Source: Ypsolopha sequella
Taxonomy: Eukaryota > Arthropoda > Insecta > Lepidoptera > Ypsolophidae
Length of the DNA stretch: 64,000 nt
NCBI GenBank assembly: GCA_934047225.1
Contig: OW203989.1
Location: 15,847,977-15,911,976 of the forward strand
Reading direction: 5' to 3'
Translations under genes and position numbers: made by a program
In this document: in pieces, positions 1 to 9,884 of the stretch
Layout of the letters: every line of letters starts with the position of its first letter
Position numbering within the stretch: position 1 is the stretch's first letter
Notes under the pieces: generated by a model
The model's input: only the letters and a program-made list of their open reading frames with translations
What the model was told of the DNA's origin: nothing
Databases searched by the model: none

Positions 1-135
1 ACACTGTCTAAAGTTAAACATCGTTTTGTAGTAAAACGGATAAAGTTTACAAGAGACCATCAAATGTCGAAACAAAGAGGTTCTTACGATCAAGTGGTGA
101 GAAATGATGGTGCTGTAACTATTATTCAAAACTAA
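1..135 (+). CDS. 3' end of an unrecognised reading frame
   Basis: Frame 1 is open from the window edge for 44 codons and stops with TAA at 133-135. The peptide is basic (it contains KHRFVVKRIKFTRDHQ and ends VTIIQN) and I do not recognise its family. An AATAAA lies about 17 bases after the stop, at 152-157, which fits a true 3' end on this strand. No start or splice acceptor can be judged because the window begins here. It could be the last exon of a neighbouring gene, a transposon gene tail, or a chance open frame. Confidence 0.33.
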   Translation, partial: TLSKVKHRFVVKRIKFTRDHQMSKQRGSYDQVVRNDGAVTIIQN

Positions 136-151
136 TTGACTGCAAGGCCAA

Positions 152-157
152 ATAAAG
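152..157 (+). terminator. Poly(A) signal AATAAA
   Basis: A canonical AATAAA lies just after the TAA at 133-135. It supports a transcript end here if the upstream reading frame is real. Confidence 0.35.
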
Positions 158-344
158 AAATAATCCTTGAAATCTGAGTTTTTTTTGTAGTGTTTGAGTC
201 CTGAGGCATCATATTTGATACCTGTTATATTCCCCGTAGTTTTACACGGAAAAAAATTCACTGTATAGTGATAATGTATAAAGTAATAATCATCTATTCT
301 CCCCTATGCACCTCTATCACATCCCAATATAAAATTTGTATTAA

Positions 345-440
345 TAATAAGGTTCTGTTGAATATTTATCGAATGAATTTTGAATTTAAGTGTTCTGTTT
401 CGATTGATTAGAAAAGGGCGGGTTTTTTACAACCCGGCTC
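345..440. repeat. Partial copy of the 364-bp palindromic element
   Basis: The stretch repeats one arm of the palindrome at 497-860: the GAATTTAAGTGTTCTGTTTC block followed by a GGCGGGTTTTT block. It directly precedes that full copy. The bases between the ORF end and here show nothing else I recognise. Confidence 0.7.
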
Positions 441-496
441 CGAAAGACGAAGCGATCTCTACTACGATAGTGCGCTGAAAACAAAATTATATCGGG

Positions 497-860
497 TTAA
501 GAGCGGTTTAGTAGCCGGATTGTGAAAAAACCGCCTTTTTCTAATTAATCGAAACAGAACACTTAAATTAAAAATTCAGTCAATAGTTATTCAGCAAAAC
601 CTTATTACCTATACATTCTGTATGTTGCCATCGCAAAGTTTCCGTTGGTTTCTGAAAATAAGAAAAGAAAAATTGCATTAAAAATATATTGAAATTCTAG
701 TTTATAGAAACCAATGGAAACTTTGCGATGGCAACATACACAATATATAGGTTTTAGGTTTTGTTGAATAACTATTGAGTGAATTTGGAATTTAAGTGTT
801 CTGTTTCGATTAATTAGATACAGGCGGGTTTTTCACAATCATTTGCGAAACCGCTCTTAA
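497..860. repeat. Palindromic MITE-like element, copy 1
   Basis: The ends are inverted (TTAAGAGCGGTTT at the left, AACCGCTCTTAA at the right). Inside, the CTAATTAATCGAAACAGAA block and the GGAAACTTTGCGATGGCAAC block each recur in inverted form. A second full copy is at 17,617-17,979 in an intron of the M14 gene. It carries no coding capacity, which fits a non-autonomous DNA transposon. Confidence 0.85.
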
Positions 861-1130
861 TCAGTAAAACTATAGCACCCACAATAATATCTACATCATC
901 TTTTCCCCTACGAATACTTATAGCGACATTAGTTTGGCGTTCAGGATTTCGGTTTATCTTGTGGGTTTCCAAGACGACTTTGGTAGTAAAAAACGAGGTT
1001 TTGAAACAGTGCTACTATAGGAGACGATATGAGAGTCCGAAACGTGATAGAGAAAAACGCAAAGTGGAGGCTGTTTTTTCAGTTCAAAACAGTAGTCCAT
1101 TCAAACTAATAAAGTAAAAATAACAATATT

Positions 1131-1292
1131 GGTACCAATTCGGTGAAGCACATCTTAACTTATTTAACAGGACTAAACTTAATTTAAGCGTTCTGTCCTT
1201 GTCTTTTCGATAAAGAAAGAAAAAGACAGGACGCTTAAAATAAGTTTAGTCCTGTCAAATAAGTTAAGACGTGATATGCCGAATCGATACCA
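1131..1292. repeat. Short palindromic MITE, TCGATTCGGTG family, copy 1
   Basis: The element is about 160 bp, with an inverted terminus related to TCGATTCGGTG and inner inverted blocks CAGGACTAAACTTAATTTAA and GTCTTTTTCTTTC. Sister copies are at 26,388-26,519, 41,506-41,653 and 62,451-62,606. The 860-1,130 stretch before it holds no gene I can support. Confidence 0.85.
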
Positions 1293-1529
1293 ATGACTGT
1301 TTTAAACATATAAACCCATTGTGTGTTAAATAGGACAGCGTTTTTTTTTTAAATAACGCGCTTTTGTGAATTAATATTGAATTTCATTCATTAACCGCAC
1401 TTCTCGGATACACACTTTATCAGATATGTTTATCTTTTTCGTTATGGGATGGACTTATTGCGCCTTTCCCTATGATTCAAATAGTAACTAGATTTCATAC
1501 ATAATATCCATAATATCCATAATTTCCAG

Positions 1530-4355
1530 GTGAGTCTAGTGGCGATGTGCGCTGGCGCATGCGGCGCGATGACGACTCGCGCTCTCGTCTCTGCCGCGCG
1601 GCTATTGGCTGAATGCAATGTTCCTGTACAAGTCGCGAGGTTGGACGCGTTGAGACACGACCTGCCGTGGCATTATACACCTGAGACATATCCTACAGTG
1701 ATGGTGCTGCCTCCTGACAGGTAATGAACCTTGTAATATATCAAATTGTAGGTATTAAAAGGTTGATTGATATTAAAAATACTTATATAAGTACTTTTAC
1801 TTAATACTATATTTTTTGGCACTGGTTTCGAGAAATCTTTTAAAAACCACAAAAATATGTATGTCCCCCCCCCTTATCTCCGAAACTGGAAGACCGAAAA
1901 ATATGAAATAATTGTCGATTATAGATCATAACTGGCCAATTACAGGAAAAATAAAACAATTTAAAAAAAGTTGAGCACAAATAAGAAATATAAAAAAATG
2001 AATAAAAGTTTTTTTTTTTTTATAAAAAGTACAATATGGGTATAAAATTGTAGGCATTAAAAAGCTTATTGTAAAATATATAGTTTGGCTATACAACGTG
2101 TAACAGAAAAATGCAATGTCGCTCGGCCGAAATGGATGGAAGGGCAGATTTTTCTTTCGAGATTTCAGGGTTGTCTCCATAGTAAAAGTTGTTCTATACC
2201 ACTGACTGAATAAGCTCTTCAAATATGGTTACACCTTTCTGTTACACAATGTATATAGTTGCGAAATCCTCAAAAAACCACAAAAAATGTATGTTCCCCC
2301 TTATCTCAAAAACTGGTGGACCAAAAAATATGAAAAAAAAATCATATGTGTTTACGTATAGATTACAGGAAAAATAAAGAGGCTGAGAAATTCACGAAAA
2401 AAAATTACAACATTTAATTTATCATCCACCATACGGAACCCCAGGTACGCGACTCTGAAACGCACTTGGCTGGTTTTTCGTTTTTAAGTTGAAGTACTAC
2501 TGCAAGTATTTTAACTAAAAAAATAGATGTGGTTAGATAATGGTTTCTCCACATTTGAAGTCCTCTGTTTCTTATAGTACATGTTACTACACAATATCAC
2601 TTATTTATACTTCTTTTGAAGTCTTTCTGCAGGCTTTCCTATGTTGCTTTCTTGTACTTTGTGTCGGGTTGACTGGGAGAAAACCTGTTGAAAGAAAAAC
2701 GCTCCTATTTCAGAAATCGCGAGTCTGAGAGCCTCGTGCCGCCACAGAGCGAGCGTGTGACGGCGGGCGCGCTGGTCGCGCTGGCTTTGCGCGCGCTCGG
2801 AGCGCCACACCACATGCGCGTGCGGCTCGCTTTGTGTCAACGTGCCAAGGTACACATCATTTCATTAACCACTTGCTTGGTTCTTTTTTAGATAACATGT
2901 TGTTTCCCATACAATATAGGGTGTTCAAACAAAAATCAGTGAAATCCACGAAATATCATGGAAAACTGTTGCTCCTGGGTAACCAAAAATAATTTTTCAT
3001 TCAATGAATGAAATTTCATTCAAATTACGAAAGACGACCTACGTTTTTTTTCTTTCATTATTCTGAGCTGTTGAAGAAATAGTAGAATTTCTACTATTTC
3101 TTCAACAGCTTGGAATTCTAAGAAACTATAGCAAAAAATAATGTACCATCGTGTAGGTCAAGATTTTCGTAATACTTCTTATTGAATGAAAAATTATTTT
3201 TGGCTACCCAGGAGGAACAGTTTTCCATGATATTTCGTGTATTTCACTGATTTTTATTTGGGCACCCTAAATTTTTGCAGCCATTATTTAGCATTTGTGA
3301 TACTGCAGTCACTTGCTGACGATGAAGGAAACAACTGTAAGGTAGACTTGCATGCACAAAATGCGTGTTGTTGTGCCCGAAGTACGCTGGGACTAGGGAT
3401 TGTAATCTCATTCTCGCATGATCTCGTTTTGGCTATATTATACGAGATTAATCTCGGGCGTAAATATTACGAAATCTCGTGAGATTACGAGATTACGCAG
3501 AAGCGCATTTTATTCGTGTTGCCCGAAGCGCGGTGGCGTCCGAACCGAACGAATGACGATTGATAAACTGCAGCGGGTCGCGGTCGCGGGACGAGGTCTA
3601 TGTTTGGCTCACTCGCTTGCGATTGGTCGCAATTTGAATTGCTCGTGCGTTTGATAACATTTTAATGTATCCTTTGTTTTTTTAAATAATTGCTCAGATT
3701 TTGTGTTTTTTGGGAAGTTATTTTCAAAATGATGGCGCCTAAGTGTTGATTAGTAACTTTCTTAAATATGATTATTTATTTTCGTCACAATACATTTTAA
3801 TGTATACTTTATTTTGTAAATAAATTTTCAGATTATACACGATATTTTTGTTATTTTTTCATAATACATTCTATTTTTGCGAAAAATTTTAAGAAAAATC
3901 AATCTGAGCCACCAGTCTCGCAATCCCGTTAAAATCTTCGGTGAAACGAGGTTTGCTACGAGTGTTGACTGCTCTAGTGACAGTCCACAACCGCAAACAC
4001 CTCCGACACACCCCGGGGGAATATCGAATAAAAATTATCGTTTTTGTTTTAGGCAACTGAAAAGAAGACTTGTCTTAGAGACGTGAAGGAGCACATAACA
4101 ACGGTAATCGGCAAAAACCTTAAATATTGGCGGCGAGCTTCTACCAACAAACTCCGCAGCGCCATCTCTGAGAGACTACGGAAACTACACCAAGTATCCT
4201 TCGAGTTATCTCTACTGCACGTGACCGATCTATACGACGGTAGCCAGAAACAAACCTCACTTCTAGATACCTTTACTTCATTAGCTAAAACTTGGGACAT
4301 AGATGCATCACTACTAAAGAAAAGTACTGTTGTAAAAGAGTCCAAGAAAAGTTGA
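1530..4355 (+). CDS. TXNDC11: TXNDC11-like thioredoxin-domain protein, last three exons
   Basis: Exons are 1530-1720, 2714-2849 and 4053-4355; all joins are in phase with AG/GT borders. The first encodes the end of a thioredoxin fold (VQVARLDALRHDLPWHY, then YPTVMVLPPDR), matching the 'RxDxxxNDLPW...PTVxFFP' signature of thioredoxin domain-containing protein 11. The usual CxxC is replaced by CAGAC. The second exon is an Arg/Ala/Leu-rich helix; the third is charged and helical (KKTCLRDVKEHITTVIGKN) and ends ESKKS-stop. TXNDC11 is an ER-membrane protein linked to peroxidase/DUOX maturation; that role is family knowledge. The upstream exons are missing: the first exon here enters in phase 0 after TTTCCAG, so earlier exons lie before it, probably outside the window. 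The family call rests on the last Trx exon. Confidence 0.74.
1836..2475 (+). repeat. Dispersed repeat ending in TACGCGAGTCTGACTCGC-like tail, interrupted copy
   Basis: Characteristic blocks are CCTTATCTCCGAAACTGG, CCACAAAAATATGTATGTCC and a 3' tail related to GGTACGCGAGTCTGACTCGC. Other copies are at 20,990-21,530, 52,503-53,186 and 63,533-64,000. This copy is broken by the foldback element at 2,093-2,252 and appears to contain a second, partly duplicated middle. Confidence 0.75.
2093..2252. repeat. Foldback MITE (CAACGTGTAACAG termini) inserted in another repeat
   Basis: The ends read CAACGTGTAACAG and CTGTTACACAATG. It splits a longer dispersed repeat (about 1,836-2,475): the flanking TATA occurs on both sides, consistent with a TA-type target duplication. 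The same element family recurs at 38,806-39,576, where a mitochondrial fragment has entered it. It lies in the first intron of the TXNDC11-like gene. Confidence 0.82.
2919..3268. repeat. 350-bp palindromic element with perfect central hairpin
   Basis: The outer ends are GGGTGTTCAAAC and its inverted form near GGGCACCC. Inner blocks (ATATCATGGAAAACTGTTGC) are mirrored, and the centre (about 3,067-3,114) is a near-perfect hairpin of CTGTTGAAGAAATAGTAGAA and its complement. It lies in an intron of the TXNDC11-like gene. The rest of that intron (3,270-4,052) holds GAGATTACGAGATT-rich repeat sequence and no exon I can support. Confidence 0.85.
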
Positions 4356-4442
4356 TATTTATTTTTCTTTTGTATATAGTGTACATTGCCCTTTTTTATT
4401 ATGTATCTAAATGAGGTTGTTCAAAATTATATTTAGAGCTTA

Positions 4443-4448
4443 AATAAA
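4443..4448 (+). terminator. Poly(A) signal of the TXNDC11-like gene
   Basis: AATAAA lies about 90 bases after the TGA at 4353-4355, in the GAGCTTAAATAAATG context. It is the first such signal downstream of the stop. Confidence 0.6.
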
Positions 4449-4850
4449 TGTTATTTAAAGAAGTTGGCGGAACAGTCAGCAATGTTATGCAGTGTTTGAA
4501 TCAGGTCAAAACTATGTCCAAAATTAACCAAAATAAAACTAAAATTCGATATCTTTGCCAAAGAACGACAACGTATTCTTCCTATTATTTTTTCTCCAGC
4601 CGCGTACTAAATTCAGGATAGCCGTCATTGCCCGATTTACGTAGGATTCTAAAACAAAACAAACACATTAATACATATCTTACGGCATTAGCAATAAAGT
4701 CTACGTGAGATGGATCTTATCAATCCTTGTGACGTTTCGATCTAATACGACTCTGGGGCATGAATTCGCTCAAAATGCGTCTAAAATTATGCGCAATGTC
4801 TAAATTCTGGTAGCATTTCGTGACTCATCTAAGTCTTAAAAGGTGAATCG

Positions 4851-5014
4851 GCGGGTCTACCGCGTAATTCTGATTTTCATCAACATGAACTTGAGATTGA
4901 AATTTGTCGTGCGTGCGACGACGCCCGCCTAACATGCCATCTCTTTTGCACGCGTTGAATTTCGCATGCATTTGCTTGAAGTTGATACAAATCAGAATTA
5001 CGCGGTAGACCCGC
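4851..5014. repeat. 164-bp MITE, GCGGGTCTACCGCG family, copy 1
   Basis: The terminal inverted repeat is GCGGGTCTACCGCGTAATTC, with its exact complement at the right end. Three near-identical copies occur at 17,007-17,149 (left end lost), 53,388-53,551 and 61,737-61,887. The high identity suggests recent activity. Confidence 0.9.
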
Positions 5015-5760
5015 AGGTTTGTTTTTCTTATTTTTGAATAAAAAGTATTAAGCAAATGTGATTTATGGCATTACGCGACCAATCCATAGTTTAATTTAGA
5101 TTAGGCTTTTCTAGCAAAGTTGTGTGATTAAAAAACGTGCACAACAACTTTCAAGCGTGTTTATAGTTGGTGTGCACGATCATTTAAAACGTAATGCGTA
5201 ACATAAAACAACTGATAGAAAAGCCTTAATGACAAAAACTATGGTCGCGTAATGCCACATTTTTCAAACTTTTCAAATCACATTTTTCAAATTGTATCCA
5301 AAAATGAGAAAAAAACAATCATAAATTGCGCGTCAAGGAACGCGACCCGTCGCATCCACCATAATAGGTAGCGTTTCTAAACGCCTGGATAAATGTAAAA
5401 TTTAAACTGTCAAAGTGAATTTTACATTTCTGACAAGGTTTATGAACTGTTCGTTTTCATGGTTTTCACTCGGGTGGTTGTGGAACGGGTGACAGTTAAT
5501 TTTTAAATTTGTGGATATATTAATAATTTGCAATATTCCGCTAAACAATCTTACCATGCTATTTAAAATTCAAATGCGTAAAACATGTACAAGCAAAGCA
5601 AGCAGTATGAGCACAAAATAAAGCAATCTTAAATAACCAGCAAGAAAACTTATCGACACGTGTTTCGCATCCTCGGGATGTGTAGTCCGCCCGACCGCTC
5701 GACAGCAAATTTGCGGAATATTGCAAATTATTAATATATCCAGAAATTCATGATTCGTAC
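5015..5760. repeat. Intergenic repeats with inverted blocks
   Basis: The bases 5,020-5,280 resemble the 32,686-33,084 palindrome (TGATTTATGGCATT and its inverted form). From 5,366 to 5,520 there is a partial copy of the GGTAGCGTTTCTAAACGCC element. From 5,509 to 5,750 two 33-base blocks around GGATATATTAATAATTTGC are inverted. No gene is seen. Confidence 0.6.
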
Positions 5761-5764
5761 ATAT

Positions 5765-6085
5765 TTCGAACTATTAGTTTTTAGGGTTCCATACCCAAAG
5801 GGTAACCAACGGGAACCTATTACTAAGACTCCGCTGTCCGACTGTCTGTCCGTCTGTCACCAGGCTGTATCTCATTACCCGTGACAGTTAGACAGTTGAA
5901 ATTTTCACAGATGATGTATTTCTGTTACCGCTATAACAAAAAATACTAAAAAACAGAATAAAATAAATATTTAAGGGAGCTCCCATACAACAGACATGTT
6001 TTTTTTGCCGATTATAGATATATTATAGATAATGGTACGGAATCCTTCGTGCGCGAGTCCGACTCGCACTTGGCCGGTTTTTATT
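5765..6085 (+). repeat. Dispersed repeat ending CGTGCGCGAGTCCGACTCGC
   Basis: The copy starts near GGGTTCCATACCC, has the CTGTCCGTCTGTC block and ends CGACTCGCACTTGGCCGG, a tail very common in moth and butterfly genomes. Reverse or partial copies lie at 36,007-36,185, 42,335-42,400 and 60,340-60,440. Confidence 0.75.
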
Positions 6086-6214
6086 TAAATTATTTGTCAA
6101 AAAATCTCTCATTGAGATGTTATATTTGCGTAGGTCTAGGTTAATCTGATACAGTCGATTAGGTCACGGTCGATGCTTGTTCTAGCCAGCTTTTCCTAGC
6201 AATAGCCGTATGAA

Positions 6215-6925
6215 TGAATGAATGAATACACACTTTATTGTACACGGTTAAATAAAAAATTGAGTACAGAGTTTTGAACACACAATGTTGTACAAGGGCG
6301 GACTTATCACTTAAAGCGATTTCTTCCAGCCAACCTTTGGGTGGTGAAGAAAGTGTTATTTTACGTAATGTGGAGGGGGATACCAATTTACAAAATACAT
6401 AAATAAAAGAAGAATCAAAACCAATAAAGTGAATATACATAATGCCTAATATATAATATACTCCTATCCAACAAAACTTACACAATATATTTTATGTTTG
6501 ATACATACATATCGTATACATACAAATAAATAAATAAAAAATAATAATAACTACTTAATATACTCTTAATATATACTATATATAAAAATATCAATAGACT
6601 GAGTGATGAAGTGAGACTACCAACCTAAAGAAACTTCATGATGTGATTTTAAATTCTTTTTAAATATCGCCAATGAAGGCGATATACGTATCTTCGTGGG
6701 TAAATCATTCCACAGACGAACGGCCTTGACCGAAAAGGACTTCCCATAAGCAGCAGAATTGTGCTTGGGAATACTAAGAAGGCTATTTTCCTTACAGCGT
6801 AAGGAATTGACGAGATTGTATTTAATACGAAGATATTCAGGTGCGGAGGGATCGTTTAAAACGTTGTATAGAAGACTTAAGATATGAGTATTCCTACGAA
6901 GGCGAATTGGGAAGCCGTACTTCTT
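6215..6925 (-). mobile_element. LINE (CR1/Jockey-like) 3' fragment, degraded
   Basis: On the minus strand, about 6,925 down to 6,607 encodes the C-terminus of a non-LTR reverse transcriptase polyprotein: LLYNVLNDPSAPEYLRIKYN, then KSFSVKAVRLWNDLPTKIR and SPSLAIFKKNLK, ending in a stop. The 3' untranslated part continues to 6,215, with the GCTTTAAGTGATAAGTCCGCC-type block and a TTCATTCATTCAT tail. A sense copy of that block is at 25,905-26,060. It is 5'-truncated, as is usual for LINEs. Confidence 0.78.
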
Positions 6926-7284
6926 CCTTTAGCCATAAAAATAATGTACTTTTTGTAGCGCTTTTCAAGATACAAACCAATCAGAAACCTGAAAATGTAT
7001 TATTGTCCTGCGGGATTCATAATAATAAACAGTAGGAAAGGTAGTGAAGGAACGGTCAGTGGCGCTCTTTACCGGTCAGTCATATTTCGCCAACTAATCA
7101 GTGTTTTGCATAGCTTGACTACATGCATCTCACTTCCACTTATAGGGGATTCTCTTTTTCTATTACGGCGTGGTTTTGGCTCAACCAACCAAACAGAGCG
7201 CGTTAAAGCGCGACAAATGTTGGCGGAAACGGCGGAATTTATTGCGAACAAACCAAGTGTCATTTTGCCTCTGGAGTAGTTCCT

Positions 7285-7617
7285 CTATGGCTACAACTTA
7301 CCAAGCACTGCTCTGTCCGTAATACTCGGTAACAACTGATGGTAGGGCTTGAGAAGATAGACGAGGTCCGTCCTCACACTCCGGACAAGTATTCTAGTAG
7401 GGAACCAGGATCCGTACCGTCATTGCTGCTCTGATGTACCTTCCAAGTAAATATAGCTACAACTGACCAAGCACTGCTCTGTCCGTAATACTCGGGAACA
7501 ACTGATGGTAGGGCTTGAGTAGATAGACGAGGTCCGTCCCCACCACTCCGGACAAGTAGTCTAGTAGAGAACCAGCAACCATACCGTCATTGCTGCTCTG
7601 ATGTACCTTCAAGTAAA
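7285..7617. repeat. Tandem duplication, about 167-bp unit, two copies
   Basis: The block beginning at TATGGCTACAACTTACC (7,285) is repeated from 7,452 with about 95% identity; both units run through GCACTGCTCTGTCCGTAATA and CATTGCTGCTCTGATGTACC. The sequence before and after (6,926-7,284 and 7,618-7,969) shows no gene I can support. Confidence 0.85.
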
Positions 7618-7969
7618 AAACCTGTGTTGTAAACGAAAGATGAAATAGTGTAGTTGGTTAGGTTCAGAGGTGTGATCATTTTCAAAGAGTTATCTTGTAC
7701 CCCAACTATTTGTTTTATCGTGAAAAACTCAAGGCTTGCTCGTACCATAGCAGACAAGAAACGACGCCGACGTGAGTTTTTATTTATTAAGGGTCCCACG
7801 AATCGACGGATGAAATCCGCGCTGGAAGGAGGGCTGTCTCGCTCAGAGCAACATACCCTGCCTTAGTGCGAGAGAGAAGTTGTAGTTTTTGCCGTAAATG
7901 CCCATAAATTATTATTTCCGTTCCTATACAATGATATCTATGTAATTGGAAATTTTACGCCTTTAATCA

Positions 7970-8102
7970 TTAAATAGACAATGTTAATGAGAATTGCCTG
8001 TTGTTACATTTGTGACTAGAATAGACTTTATCACTGGAAACATTTAAAATGGTGTGTTTTAGTCCCGTTGGAACGAGTTTTCTGATCTCTGTATTTCTTG
8101 TC
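7970..8102 (-). CDS. Tentative terminal exon of the minus-strand M14 gene
   Basis: On the minus strand a strong pyrimidine-rich acceptor (ending CAATGTTTTAG) precedes a frame reading EIRKLVPTGLKHTILNV, resembling the last helix of M14 domains, and ending in TAA at 7,970-7,972 with ATTAAA soon after. Its phase does not match the tentative exon at 9,404-9,500, so at least one of the two is wrong or an exon is missing. Confidence 0.3.
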
Positions 8103-8214
8103 CTAAAACATTGTGGTAAAAAAGAACAACAGGGAGTTCCAGATATAATGTGTCAGATCAAAGTTATCGAGGTATCATTAAAAATAAGGCAATATGAAAG
8201 AATGACAGAGGAAC

Positions 8215-8722
8215 CAGTGGCGTAGCTATCATAGGGCCAGCTGGTGCAGTGCACCAGGGCCCCGGAGCTCAGGGGGCCCTCCAACCTAAGCTTTGAAAAG
8301 AGCGGGTCAGCCAATTCGCCAGCTCCTGAAGCTAGAAAACCTCGACTCAGCTCACAAGAATTTTCAAGTGAAGTTACAGACTAATTAGCAAAAAGGTTGT
8401 CAATTGCACAGGGAACTCTGTTAAAAATCGTTTGTCTTTGTCATCTATTGATCTCATCTGTATAATAAAGATTTTATAATGCGTCGTTGCTTATTTAGTC
8501 CCATTTTCTTTTATATAAACACAGAGATTTTACCCCTCATAGAGATGACGTATGGATTAAGCCTACTAATGATCAACCACTGTATCCTGTACCTGTATCC
8601 TATTCTTATTCCTATCTATAATTTTGAAGGCCAATATAAGTTGAAGCTACCGTGAAAGAGGGGGTGAGGGCCCGATTTTTTCTCTATGCACCGGGGCCTT
8701 TGCCTACCTAGCTACGCCACTG
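8215..8722. mobile_element. hAT-like non-autonomous element with perfect 8-bp target duplication
   Basis: The element begins CAGTGGCGTAGCTA and ends TAGCTACGCCACTG, a perfect terminal inverted repeat. It is flanked on both sides by AGAGGAAC (8,207-8,214 and 8,723-8,730). The 8-bp duplication and CAGTG-type ends fit the hAT superfamily (or P-like elements). The 508 bp have no open frame for a transposase, so it would depend on one supplied elsewhere. It sits between the two tentative last exons of the minus-strand M14 gene and the repeats beyond. Confidence 0.92.
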
Positions 8723-8934
8723 AGAGGAACTCATTTTTATGGCGGATTTTTCATTTTGTGTAGTGGAATCTCCTTATGGGTAGCCCTTAAGATATCAGCT
8801 TTACGTATATATAAGCGACAAACCAATGCGAATAAGCGGGATAGTTAGATTGAAGATAGGACACACTCTATCTAGACTAGGCCAGTATAGGCATATGCTC
8901 CTTATATTACCTATATCATATATAATATACATAT

Positions 8935-9402
8935 ATATACAGGATGCATGGTAATTCGACCTATTCCTTGAAAGGGGTTTTACTAGAGATCATTTCCAAC
9001 GAATTAAGTCCTATCAACTAGGTGTCGAAAACGAATGGTCTCCGAGTTACGAAGGTTTTTATATTATTTTTCAAACTTTCAGACTAATAACCAAAAATAA
9101 ATAATTTAAAAATACCTATTCCTCTCCCAACACTTATTTATTATATATCTGATCAATGATAAATGAGTGATCATTTATAAAAAAATACGTGCCCTGAATT
9201 CCCATAATCTCAGAATTAAAAGGTCTTAAGTGAAAAAAAAAACTTTTTTATTTTGTAATTGTTGAAATATCGACGTGTTTTACTTGAAAAAAAATTATCA
9301 TTTTCGACCCCTAGTTTATAGGCATTATTTGTTGGAAATGATCCCTAGTATAACCCCTTTAAAGGAATAGGTCGAATTACCAAGCACCCTGTATATAATA
9401 TA
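8935..9402. repeat. Palindromic element with CAGGATGC...GCACCCTG ends
   Basis: Inverted arms of about 65 bases carry GGTAATTCGACCTATTCCTT at the left and its complement at the right, with a second mirrored block ATCATTTCCAACGAA. The centre is A+T-rich. The bases 8,731-8,934 hold nothing I can identify. Confidence 0.8.
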
Positions 9403-9403
9403 C

Positions 9404-9500
9404 CTAATTGGAAGGAAACTGCGTCATAAGCATACAGTCCAACCCTGCTTACACCACAGTATATTATAATGTAAGCTATCAAAGTAGCTTTGAGAAATAG
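9404..9500 (-). CDS. Tentative further exon of the minus-strand M14 gene
   Basis: On the minus strand, a frame opening after TTTGAG and closing at a GTATAT donor joins in phase 0 to the exon ending at 9,885. It reads through GVSRVGLYAYDAVSFQL. From its first Tyr the length matches the M14 stretch around the catalytic Glu (ending F-E-L in active enzymes), which would place Gln where Glu270 sits. Identity is weak and the acceptor is poor, so this may be chance. Confidence 0.3.
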
Positions 9501-9884
9501 CTCAAAGTAAATACGTTGACATTTTTGTTCTGAGTTATTTGGACATGACTGAACTTCTCGTAAGACGACGGGTGTGGTCATCAGATTAAACAAAATAAAT
9601 ACACTCAGCTATCGTGGGTAAGTCGGTTATGTAAGTAACGAGAATACCGCCACATTATACAGTAAACAAACCACCATGGTGGTTTATAGTGACCTGAAGT
9701 TAGCTGCACAATCACGTTTGACAGCCAATCTTTTCCCACGATTTTTGACGTTTGTTGAGGGTCATGACCGAATCGTGGGTATTTATAGTGAAAAATAATA
9801 GTTTATTTGATCTGATGACCATAACCTAAGTATGCCATTTTACGCATATAACCTAATTTGTTTTCTAAATGATTCCAAGCTAAC

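Noticed and set aside
9345..9593. 82-codon minus frame as an independent gene
   Set aside because: Its ends lie in a palindromic element and flanking repeat. Only the inner part (9,404-9,500) is kept, as a doubtful M14 exon.
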